A DNA stretch of 64,000 nucleotides from Aromatoleum buckelii (lineage in GTDB: Bacteria; Pseudomonadota; Gammaproteobacteria; Burkholderiales; Rhodocyclaceae). Under the pieces are notes generated by a model, which was not told where the DNA came from, made no database searches, and saw only the letters and a program-made list of their open reading frames with translations. Position 1 is the first letter of the stretch, and each line of letters begins with the position of its first letter. Position numbers and translations under genes: made by a program. The stretch spans positions 1-64,000 of the forward strand of contig NZ_WTVH02000010.1 in NCBI RefSeq assembly GCF_012910785.2, read 5' to 3'. Shown in pieces: positions 54,507 to 62,057 of this stretch.

Positions 54507-55483
54507 GCGCCCTCCAGCGTCTTGTGGACTGCCGCGACGATGCGTTCGACGCTCGGCAGGTACTGGTATTCGAGGCGTGCCAGCGGCACCACCGTGTCGT
54601 ATCCGGTGACGCGCTGCACCGGCGCGAGCAGCGTGTAGAGGCCCTCTTCGGCGAGATTGGCGGCGATTTCGGCGCCAAAACCGCCCGTACGCGCAGCTTC
54701 GTGGACAATCACGCAGCGCCCGGTGCGGCCGACCGATTCGAGTATCGTTCCCATGTCGAGCGGCTTGAGCGTCGCCACGTCGATGACTTCGGCCATGATT
54801 CCCTGCTGCGCCAGCGTGTCGGCCGCGGTCTGCGTTTCGTGCACCATCGCGCCCCAGCTGACCAGCGTCACGTCGCTGCCCGAGCGCAGCGTGAAGCACA
54901 CGTCGAGCGGCAGCGCCTCGCCGTCGTCGGCGACTTCCTGTTTGAACAGGCGATACAGCCGCGTCGGTTCGAGAAAAATCACTGGATCGGGGTCGCGTAT
55001 CGCCGCCAGCAGCAGGCCGTAGGCCCGCGACGGCGACGACGGGATCACGACGCGCAATCCGGGCACGTGCGCGAACAGCGCTTCCGGGCTTTCCGAGTGG
55101 TGCTCCGGCGCGTGGATGCCGGCGCCGCACGGCGAGCGCAGCACCAGCGGGCACGACAGCCTGCCGCGCGTGCGGTGGCGCAGGCGCGATGCGTGGTTGA
55201 TGACGTGATCGAACGTCGGGTAGATGAAGCCCGAGAACTGGATCTCCGCGACCGGTTTCAGCCCCATCGCTGCCATGCCGATCGCAGTGCCGGCGATCGC
55301 GGTTTCCGCCAGCGGCGTATCGACGATGCGCGCCGCGCCGAAGCGCTGCTGCAGGCCCGCAGTGGCGCGGAAGACGCCGCCATTGATGCCGATGTCTTCC
55401 CCGAGCAGCACGACTGCCGGGTCCCGGGCCAGTTCGTGCGCCAGCGCATGGTTGATCGCTTCGATCAGATTGAGCTCAGCCAT
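54503..55483 (-). CDS. 2-oxoacid dehydrogenase E1 component, beta subunit
   Basis: The 326-residue beta subunit binds the ThDP cofactor with E1alpha. It has the conserved LIEAINHALAHELARDPAVV start, LLGEDIGINGGVFRAT near residue 27, DTPLAETAIAGTAIGMA near residue 53, and AEIQFSGFIYPTFDHVINHA. A C-terminal transketolase-like domain follows. It overlaps E1alpha by 8 bp and E2 by 4 bp, so the three are translated together. Confidence 0.94.
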   Translation of the reverse strand: MAELNLIEAINHALAHELARDPAVVLLGEDIGINGGVFRATAGLQQRFGAARIVDTPLAETAIAGTAIGMAAMGLKPVAEIQFSGFIYPTFDHVINHASRLRHRTRGRLSCPLVLRSPCGAGIHAPEHHSESPEALFAHVPGLRVVIPSSPSRAYGLLLAAIRDPDPVIFLEPTRLYRLFKQEVADDGEALPLDVCFTLRSGSDVTLVSWGAMVHETQTAADTLAQQGIMAEVIDVATLKPLDMGTILESVGRTGRCVIVHEAARTGGFGAEIAANLAEEGLYTLLAPVQRVTGYDTVVPLARLEYQYLPSVERIVAAVHKTLEGA

Positions 55484-56564
55484 GGCCGCCTCCCTGCTGC
55501 GGTGCCAACCGCAGCGCCATGTCGCGCTGTTCGTGCAGCGCCGCGGGCAGCGTGCGGTACAGGTGATCGAACATCGCTCCGGGCGTCGGTGGCGGCGTCG
55601 CGAGATAAGTCTCGACCGCCGCATTGACCGCCTCGTTGCATTCCCTGACGAGTTGTTCTTCCCGCTGCGGATCCCACGCGTTCAGCTGCACGAGGTAATT
55701 GCGCAGGCGCACGACCGGTTCGAACGTCCAGTGCTCCTGCACGACTTCCGGATCGCGGTAACGGCTCGCGTCGTCGGCAGTGGTGTGGTCGCCGAGGCGG
55801 TAGCTGAGCGCCTCGATGAGGCTCGGGCCGCCGCCGCTGCGCGCTTTCTCGATCGCCTGCCGCGCCGCGTGGTGGACGGCGACGATGTCGTTGCCGTCGA
55901 CTTGGCAGCCTTCGATCCCGGCCGCGATCGCCTTTTGCGCCAGCGTCTGCGCGGCGCTCTGCATGCTGCGCGGAACCGAGATCGCCCACTGGTTGTTGTT
56001 GACGACCACGACCAGCGGCGCTTTCCATACCGCGCCGAAGTTCAGCGCTTCGTAGAAGTCGCCTTTCGACGTGCCGCCGTCGCCGAGAAAGCACACCGCG
56101 ACGCGCGCTTCCTGGCGCAACTGGAATGCATATGCGGCGCCAGCTGCGTGACAGACTTGCGTCGCGATCGGCACGCAGATCGGGAAATCGTCGCGCGGCC
56201 CGGCGAAATCGCTGCCGCGCTCGTCCCCGCCCCAGTAGAGCAGGCTTTCGGCCATCGTGACGCCACGCATCAACTGCGCCGCGTGGTCGCGGTACGAGGG
56301 CACGAGCACGTCCTCGGCGCCCATCGCCGCTGCGACGCCGACGCCGATCGCCTCCTGCCCGAGCGCCGACGCGAACGTGCCGAGCTTGCCGGTGCGCTGC
56401 AGCGCGATCGCCTTGGTGTCGAAAGTGCGCGTCAGGACCATCGCGCGGTACAGGGGAATCAGTTTTTCCGGATCGAGCGCGAAATCCGGCAAGGGCTGGG
56501 TCGCTTCGCCCCGCGGATCGAGGAAGCGTGTGTAGTCGATCTGGAACCGACCGATGATGGTCAT
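55476..56564 (-). CDS. 2-oxoacid dehydrogenase E1 component, alpha subunit
   Basis: This 362-residue alpha subunit decarboxylates the 2-oxoacid with ThDP. The ThDP motif GDGGTSKGDFYEALNFGAVW (residues about 163-182) and VVVNNNQWAISVPR are clear, and YRLGDHTTADDASRYR near residue 270 carries the phosphorylation-loop-type His. It could be pyruvate, branched-chain or acetoin dehydrogenase; the N-terminal TRTFDTKAIALQRTGKLGTF resembles branched-chain E1alpha. The ATG at 56564 has AAGGAGC 7 bp upstream. Confidence 0.94.
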   Translation of the reverse strand: MTIIGRFQIDYTRFLDPRGEATQPLPDFALDPEKLIPLYRAMVLTRTFDTKAIALQRTGKLGTFASALGQEAIGVGVAAAMGAEDVLVPSYRDHAAQLMRGVTMAESLLYWGGDERGSDFAGPRDDFPICVPIATQVCHAAGAAYAFQLRQEARVAVCFLGDGGTSKGDFYEALNFGAVWKAPLVVVVNNNQWAISVPRSMQSAAQTLAQKAIAAGIEGCQVDGNDIVAVHHAARQAIEKARSGGGPSLIEALSYRLGDHTTADDASRYRDPEVVQEHWTFEPVVRLRNYLVQLNAWDPQREEQLVRECNEAVNAAVETYLATPPPTPGAMFDHLYRTLPAALHEQRDMALRLAPQQGGGHG

Positions 56565-56948
56565 CGCAAGCTCCTTGTTTCCTGTCAGTCTAGACCACCG
56601 CACGCGGGATGCAGACTGACTGACACTCCAACTGCATCGGGATATTCGGATTGTCGTTGCGGATCGGTGTCTTTGCTCGAGCGGCAGAAGCGGCAATGAC
56701 ACCTCGTTGCGGCATTCGCTTTATGGACACCGCGGTCCGTCCCGCCGTTCCCGAATGCGTGCGGGTTCACGGCCCGCCTGTCCGGGAGATAACCGGAAGG
56801 TGAACCAAAAGTAATGCTGCAGTCATCGTGCGGTCAGTGGCGTCCGCCTAGCATGTGTCCAGGGTTGCTCGAACGCGAGTGCCTGATTCGAACAGGGCGT
56901 TACCCGTCCGGTTCGAGCCGAAATAACGCAATTCACAAGGAGTAAATC
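56565..56948. promoter_or_regulatory. Divergent intergenic region between E1alpha and copK
   Basis: This 384-bp gap holds no credible gene. It contains an inverted repeat GCTCGAAC (56867-56874) and GTTCGAGC (56911-56918), with a further TTCGAAC copy at 56886-56892. These repeats could be binding sites for a copper-responsive regulator controlling copK. No clean CueR or CopR box is visible. Confidence 0.35.
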
Positions 56949-57230
56949 ATGCTGATGAAAATCGCCGCTGCCGCCGCGTCCGTGCTGATCGCCACTTCGG
57001 CTTTCGCCGCCGACAAGGTCAATGTCGCCAAGTCCTACGAACTGAAGGACGGTTCCACGGTGTATGTGTTCAAGGACGGCAAGATGGCCATGGAAAACAA
57101 GGCCGGCGAGGTTGTCTCGATGAAGGAGGGCCATGCGATGGAGACGAAGGATGGCCAGAAAATCATGATGAAGGGCAACGAGGTCTGGCGTCTCGACGAT
57201 GCGCTGCATCACGATCGTCGCGGCAACTGA
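56949..57230 (+). CDS. copK: Periplasmic copper-binding protein CopK
   Basis: The 93-residue product has a signal peptide (MLMKIAAAAASVLIATSAFA|A) and a mature domain closely resembling CopK of Cupriavidus metallidurans: KSYELKDGSTVYVFKDGKMA, then MENKAGEVVSMKEGHAMETKDG, then MMKGNEVWRLDDAL. The Met cluster (in GKMAMEN, SMKEGHAMET and IMMKG) is the Cu(I) site of the family. Its role is periplasmic copper buffering. AAGGAG is 6 bp before the ATG. The gene is convergent with the copper operon on the minus strand. Confidence 0.9.
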   Translation: MLMKIAAAAASVLIATSAFAADKVNVAKSYELKDGSTVYVFKDGKMAMENKAGEVVSMKEGHAMETKDGQKIMMKGNEVWRLDDALHHDRRGN

Positions 57231-57268
57231 AGGGGACGCAGCGCTCGCGACACGTGTCGTGCTCGCTG

Positions 57269-58048
57269 CTATGCTCGCCCCGGGGAGGGCCGGTCGGCTC
57301 GGCCGAAATCCGCTTCGCTGCACTTCAACTCGACCATGCGCCGCAATGCCGGCTCTTCGTCGAGGAAGAGACGGACGGCCACGGGGTCGAACTGGCTGCC
57401 GCGCAGGCGCACGATCTCGGCCTTTGCGACATCGAACGACAGTCCCTTCCGATAGGGGCGATCCGAGGTCATCGCGTCGAGCGCGTCGATCACCGCAAAC
57501 AGCCGCGCTCCCAGCGGGATGGCCTCGCCACGCAGGCCACGCGGATACCCTGTGCCGTCGAAGTGTTCCTCGTGGCAGCGCACGATTTCTGCAGCGTCCT
57601 CCACGCCTGCGAGGTGACTGAGGAGGTGATGGCCGTCGTCGGGATGGCGGCGCATCACCGCCCATTCGTCGTCGTCGAGCGGTCCGTTCTTCAACAAGAT
57701 ACGGTCCGGGACGCCGATCTTCCCGATATCGTGGAGCAGCGCGCCCCAGTAGATCTGGGCGAGGCGCCGCTCGTCGTGCGGAAAGGAGTGTTTCGCCAGG
57801 ACGACGGTGTGGCAGGCGACGCGCCGTGAGTGGAGACCGGTTTCATGTTCGCGCAGATCGAGCGCCTCGGCGAGCGCCTCGGCGAAGCCGGCGTTCAGGT
57901 CGCCGCAACTCGAACACTGCGCCGCGAGCGGTTCGAGAAAACAGCGCTCACAGAGCGGATCGCCGGTTTCCGGCGGCTGCGACGCAATGAACGCGCCACA
58001 GCAACTGCAGGTTGCCGCTGAAGTGGTCGAAGTGGGTGAATCGTTCAA
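57269..58048 (-). CDS. HD-GYP domain protein with N-terminal cysteine-rich segment
   Basis: The 259-residue protein has an N-terminal cluster of Cys pairs (CSCC near residue 14, CERC near 33, CSSC near 45), resembling a small metal-binding ribbon. A complete HD-GYP domain follows, with LLHDIGKIGVPDRILLKNGP near 104 and HEEHFDGTGYPRGL near 160. HD-GYP proteins cleave cyclic di-GMP or act in signalling. It is the last gene of the minus-strand copper run, which makes a link between metal status and c-di-GMP possible, though unproven. Confidence 0.87.
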   Translation of the reverse strand: MNDSPTSTTSAATCSCCGAFIASQPPETGDPLCERCFLEPLAAQCSSCGDLNAGFAEALAEALDLREHETGLHSRRVACHTVVLAKHSFPHDERRLAQIYWGALLHDIGKIGVPDRILLKNGPLDDDEWAVMRRHPDDGHHLLSHLAGVEDAAEIVRCHEEHFDGTGYPRGLRGEAIPLGARLFAVIDALDAMTSDRPYRKGLSFDVAKAEIVRLRGSQFDPVAVRLFLDEEPALRRMVELKCSEADFGRADRPSPGRA

Positions 58049-58093
58049 GGCCGCAATCTCCCTTGATGGCCGTGCGATCGAAACCCCGTTTCG

Positions 58094-58750
58094 TCAGTGC
58101 CGCGGTGCTCCGGACCGCTGCGCCCCCAGGCGGGGGATGAACGCCGGCGTGCGTTCGACGTAGCGGCGGTACGCATCGCCGAATTCGGCGACCGCGTCGC
58201 TCTCCTCGTGCCGCGCGAGCCGAGCATAGATGACGAGCAGGATCGGGAACAGCACGAGCGTGATCAGCGTCGGCCACTGCAGCAGGAAGCCGAACATCAC
58301 GAGCACGAAGGCGACGTACTGGGGATGTCGGATGCGGGCATACGGACCGCTGTCGGCTACCCGATGCTCGCGCTGGGCCGCGTAGAGCACCGGCCAGGCC
58401 TTGGCGAGCAGCCAGAATCCGCCGACGATGAACACGCTGCTGAGCAGGTGGAAGGGGCCGAAATGCGGATTCGAGCGCCAGCCGAACATCGTTTCGAGCA
58501 GGTGCCCGGAATCATGGGCGAGGAAATCCACCCCCGGAAAACGCGACGACAGCCAGCCCGAAAGCAGGTAGATCGTGAGCGGGAAGCCATACATCTCGGT
58601 GAACAGCGCGACGATGAAAGCCGAGTAGGCACCGAACGAGCGCCAGTCGCGCTTGTTGTGAGGCCTGGCGAAGCTGAACGCGAACGCGATGAAGAACAGC
58701 GAATTGATCACGACCAGCGACCACAGGCCGTAGGCGGGCGTGTCGCTCAT
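58094..58750 (-). CDS. Isoprenylcysteine carboxyl methyltransferase-family membrane protein
   Basis: The 218-residue protein has five to six hydrophobic helices and the C-terminal ICMT/PEMT-like motif [20 protein letters not shown] near residue 135, then [20 protein letters not shown] and [10 protein letters not shown]. Members methylate membrane substrates, but in copper islands such proteins are common and their substrate is unknown. Its start overlaps the end of the DUF2933 gene by 4 bp. Confidence 0.85.
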   Translation of the reverse strand: MSDTPAYGLWSLVVINSLFFIAFAFSFARPHNKRDWRSFGAYSAFIVALFTEMYGFPLTIYLLSGWLSSRFPGVDFLAHDSGHLLETMFGWRSNPHFGPFHLLSSVFIVGGFWLLAKAWPVLYAAQREHRVADSGPYARIRHPQYVAFVLVMFGFLLQWPTLITLVLFPILLVIYARLARHEESDAVAEFGDAYRRYVERTPAFIPRLGAQRSGAPRH

Positions 58751-59001
58751 TTTTCATCTCCTTCCACACTTTTCGGCTTTGTCCCGTGATCGTGTCCGCC
58801 GTGACCGCCATGCATGAACAGATGCATCAGCGGACACGCGAGCACTATCAGCCAGGGGAGGAAGCCGAGCACGTGGGCGCGGTGCTCAGTGAAGAGCAAG
58901 AACACGGCCAGCGCCAGAAAGCCGGCGAAGGTCCACTTCGCCCGTGAGCCGGAGCGGGCGTGTGGATGGGATGACTGCTCCCTGTCGTCCAGCGATTTCA
59001 T
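58747..59001 (-). CDS. DUF2933 small membrane protein
   Basis: The 84-residue protein has two close hydrophobic segments ([20 protein letters not shown] then [20 protein letters not shown]) and a His/Gly-rich tail ([11 protein letters not shown]) that could bind metal. DUF2933 proteins are typical of copper and heavy-metal resistance operons. The ATG at 59001 is chosen; 4 bp later the copA stop lies upstream on the same strand, so the genes are co-transcribed. Confidence 0.8.
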   Translation of the reverse strand: MKSLDDREQSSHPHARSGSRAKWTFAGFLALAVFLLFTEHRAHVLGFLPWLIVLACPLMHLFMHGGHGGHDHGTKPKSVEGDEK

Positions 59002-59005
59002 GGGC

Positions 59006-61360
59006 TCAGCCGGCTCGCCGACGCAGCCGCAGCGCATTGGTGACCACCGACACCGAGCTCGCGCTCATCGCCAGCGCGGCGACCAGCGGCGACAGCAGCA
59101 GGCCGGTGAAGGGATACAGCAGGCCGGCGGCGAGTGGCACGCCGAGCGCGTTGTAGAGGAACGCGAAGGCGAGGTTTTGGCGCATGTTGCGCACTGTCGC
59201 GACCGACACGCGGCGCGCGGCGGCGATGCCGCGCAGGTCGCCCTTGACCAGCGTGAGCTGCGCGCTCGACATCGCCACGTCGGTGCCGGTGCCCATCGCG
59301 ATGCCGACGTCGGCGCGTGCGAGCGCGGGTGCGTCGTTGATGCCGTCGCCGGCCATCGCGACGACGCGACCTTCGCCCTGCAGCTTCGCGACGAGGTCGT
59401 CCTTGTCCTTCGGCTTGACTTCGCCGAACACTTCCCCGATGCCCAGCCGCTTGCCGACTGCGCGGGCGGTCGTCAGCCCGTCGCCGGTCGCCATGACGAT
59501 GCGCGTGATCCCGTTCGCGCGCAGTTCGCCGAGCGCCTCGGGCGTCGTTGCCTTGACCGGGTCGGCGACCGCGACGAGACCCGCCGCCCGGCCATCGACG
59601 GCGAGCATCATCACGCTCGCACCTTCGCTGCGCAGCGCTTCAGCCTGTTCGGCGAGGTCCTGCCAGGCGACGCCCTCGTCGTCCATCAGCGCGGTGTTGC
59701 CGAGCACGACCTTGCGGCCCTCGACGACCCCGCGCACGCCGATGCCGGACGACGATTCGAAGCTGTCCGGTTTCGACAGCGCCAGGCCCTGGCGCCGTGC
59801 CTCGTCGACGATCGCGTGCGCGAGCGGATGTTCGCTGCCCTGGTCGAGGCTCGCGGCGATGCGCAGCACTTCGTCCCCGGTCCAGCCGGCGGCGGCGACT
59901 GTCGCGTGGAACGCCGGCTTGCCTTCGGTCAGCGTGCCGGTCTTGTCGACGATCAGCGTGTCGACCCGGCGCAGGTTCTCGATCGCCGCGGCATCGCGGA
60001 ACAGCACGCCCTGGGTCGCGGCGTTGCCGGTCGCGACCATCACCGACATTGGCGTCGCGAGGCCGAGCGCGCACGGGCAGGCGATGATCAGCACCGCGAC
60101 CGCGTTGATCAGGCCGAAGGCCCACGACGGTTCCGGGCCGAACAGGCCCCAGCCGAAGAAAGTGAGGGCGGCGATCGCGACGACCGTGACGACGAAATAT
60201 CCCGCGACCTGGTCGGCCATGCGCTGCATCGGCGCACGCGAGCGCTGCGCCTGCGCGACCATCTGCACGATCTGCGCGAGCACCGTCTGCGAGCCGATCT
60301 TCTCGGCCTGCATCACGAGCGCACCGCTGGTGTTCAGCGTCGCGCCGATCAGCTTGTCGCCGGCGCGCTTGTCGACGGGCAGCGGCTCGCCGGTCAGCAT
60401 CGATTCATCGACTGCGCTGTCGCCTTCGAGTACGACGCCGTCGACCGGCACTTTCTCGCCGGGACGCACGCGCAGGTGGTCGCCGGAGTGCACATGGGTC
60501 AGCGGGATGTCTTCCTCGCTGCCGTCGGCGTTGAGCCGGCGCGCGGTCTTCGGCGCGAGGCCGAGCAGCGCCTTGATCGCCGCGCCGGTCTCCGAGCGCG
60601 CGCGCAGTTCGAGCACCTGGCCGAGCAGCGTCAGCGACACGATCACCGCGGCGGCCTCGAAATACACCGCGACGTGGCCGCCGATGCGGAAGGACTCGGG
60701 GAAGACTCCCGGCGCGACGGTCGCGACGACGCTGTAGCCATAGGCTGCGGCGACGCCGGTGCCGATCAGCGTCCACATGTTCGGGCTGCGGTTCGCGAGC
60801 GACTGCGCCCAGCGCACGAAAAACGGCCAGCCGCCCCACAGCACGACGGGCGTCGCGAGCAGCAGCTCGACCCACGGGCGTGCGGCGCCGAGCAGCGGGT
60901 CGAAGAGTCCGCCGGACATCGCGATCAGCGTCACCAGCACGGTCGCCGGCAATGTCCACCAGAAGCGCCGGCGAAAGTCCGCGAGTTCGGGGTTTTCGCC
61001 TTCCTCCAGCTCCGGCAGCACCGGCTCGAGCGCCATGCCGCATTTCGGGCAGCTTCCGGGGCCGATCTGGCGGATCTCCGGGTGCATCGGGCAGGTGTAT
61101 TCGGTGCCGGGTGGCGTGACAGCTTCGGGTTCGGCCGGTGCCGGGTGCAGATAGCGCGTCGGCTCGGCGCGGAACTTGTCGAGGCACTTCGCGCTGCAGA
61201 AACGGTACGTCTGCCCGTCGTGCGTCGCGACGTGCGGCGAATCGGGTTTCACGGTCATGCCGCACACCGGGTCGGTTGCCGGGGCAGGCGGGGGAGCGGC
61301 ATGTTCGGGACCGCCGTGGCGATGAGGATCGTGCGCCGGGCCGGGACGGATTTCACTCAT
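59006..61360 (-). CDS. copA: Copper-translocating P-type ATPase with YHS and HMBD domains
   Basis: The 784-residue pump exports Cu(I) from the cytoplasm. The N terminus is not a CXXC HMA domain but a His-rich start, a YHS domain ([14 protein letters not shown], then [10 protein letters not shown]) and an HMBD motif ([20 protein letters not shown], residues about 88-107). The catalytic motifs are TGEPLPVDK near 327, the membrane CPC in [14 protein letters not shown] near 439, [13 protein letters not shown] near 483, [10 protein letters not shown] and [16 protein letters not shown] near 682. It follows the Met-rich gene after 21 bp in one operon. Confidence 0.93.
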   Translation of the reverse strand: MSEIRPGPAHDPHRHGGPEHAAPPPAPATDPVCGMTVKPDSPHVATHDGQTYRFCSAKCLDKFRAEPTRYLHPAPAEPEAVTPPGTEYTCPMHPEIRQIGPGSCPKCGMALEPVLPELEEGENPELADFRRRFWWTLPATVLVTLIAMSGGLFDPLLGAARPWVELLLATPVVLWGGWPFFVRWAQSLANRSPNMWTLIGTGVAAAYGYSVVATVAPGVFPESFRIGGHVAVYFEAAAVIVSLTLLGQVLELRARSETGAAIKALLGLAPKTARRLNADGSEEDIPLTHVHSGDHLRVRPGEKVPVDGVVLEGDSAVDESMLTGEPLPVDKRAGDKLIGATLNTSGALVMQAEKIGSQTVLAQIVQMVAQAQRSRAPMQRMADQVAGYFVVTVVAIAALTFFGWGLFGPEPSWAFGLINAVAVLIIACPCALGLATPMSVMVATGNAATQGVLFRDAAAIENLRRVDTLIVDKTGTLTEGKPAFHATVAAAGWTGDEVLRIAASLDQGSEHPLAHAIVDEARRQGLALSKPDSFESSSGIGVRGVVEGRKVVLGNTALMDDEGVAWQDLAEQAEALRSEGASVMMLAVDGRAAGLVAVADPVKATTPEALGELRANGITRIVMATGDGLTTARAVGKRLGIGEVFGEVKPKDKDDLVAKLQGEGRVVAMAGDGINDAPALARADVGIAMGTGTDVAMSSAQLTLVKGDLRGIAAARRVSVATVRNMRQNLAFAFLYNALGVPLAAGLLYPFTGLLLSPLVAALAMSASSVSVVTNALRLRRRAG

Positions 61361-61381
61361 GACGATTTTCTCCGCGGTGCA

Positions 61382-61834
61382 TCAGGGCGTCTGTTCCACC
61401 CTCCTCTCCATCCTGTCCAGGCGCTGCTCGATCTGATGCATGCGCTTGGCGAGCGCCTCGGCCGACGGCGCGCCCGCGCCCGGACCCATCATTCCCATTC
61501 CCTGCATCATTCCCATACCTTGCATCATGGCCGGGTCGCCCATCATCGGGCAGCCCATCTGACCCGCCGCCATCTGCCGGCCCAACATCATGTTTTCGCG
61601 CATCGTCTGCATGTGCTCCATCAGCAGTTTCTGCCGCTCTTCGGGACTCTTGGCTGCGGCGAGGGCATCGAGTTGGGACTGCATCTTGGTCGTGTTGTCC
61701 CGCATCGTCTGCACCGTCGCTGCGGGTACCTGCGCCGAGACGGCCGAAGCCTGATCCGGGTGATGCGCATCCTCCGCGAAGGCAGGAAAGGCCGCGACCA
61801 GGGATATCGCGATGGCAGTGAGCGTCTTTTTCAT
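61382..61834 (-). CDS. Met-rich periplasmic protein of the copper operon
   Basis: The 150-residue product has a signal peptide (MKKTLTAIAISLVAAFPAFA|E), a helical middle part (TVQTMRDNTTKMQSQLDALA) and a Met-rich segment with repeats (AGQMGCPMMGDPAMMQGMGM, about residues 90-110), then a coiled-coil tail (LAKRMHQIEQRLDRMERR). The MxxM pattern is typical of Cu(I)/Ag(I)-binding proteins. It lies between cusA and copA, so a copper carrier or scavenger role is the most reasonable inference. No family name is given. Confidence 0.85.
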   Translation of the reverse strand: MKKTLTAIAISLVAAFPAFAEDAHHPDQASAVSAQVPAATVQTMRDNTTKMQSQLDALAAAKSPEERQKLLMEHMQTMRENMMLGRQMAAGQMGCPMMGDPAMMQGMGMMQGMGMMGPGAGAPSAEALAKRMHQIEQRLDRMERRVEQTP

Positions 61835-62057
61835 GATGCGTCTCCTGAAAAATAGGTGGCCGGGCGGGCGCCGGATTGCACGCAGAGGCAATAAAGACGG
61901 CGCCGATTCGTTGGCCGTGCCGGCCGTCGGACGAAGCTTCGAACGTTGCGTCGGGGCACGAGGGTGAGGCGTGTTCCTGATGCGCTGGCCGTGCTCCGAT
62001 GGATTCATCATAGTCCGCGCCGCGCGACGCAAGGCTGACGCGTTGATTACATTTCTG

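Noticed and set aside
56880..56925. GGTTCGAGCC and ATTCGAA sequences resembling a tRNA T-arm
   Set aside because: No acceptor, D or anticodon arm can be formed around them; I treat them as inverted repeats of a regulatory region.
58814..61855. A 1013-codon plus-strand frame opposite copA
   Set aside because: It is Arg/His/Gln-rich and antisense to the clear P-type ATPase; no domain can be seen.
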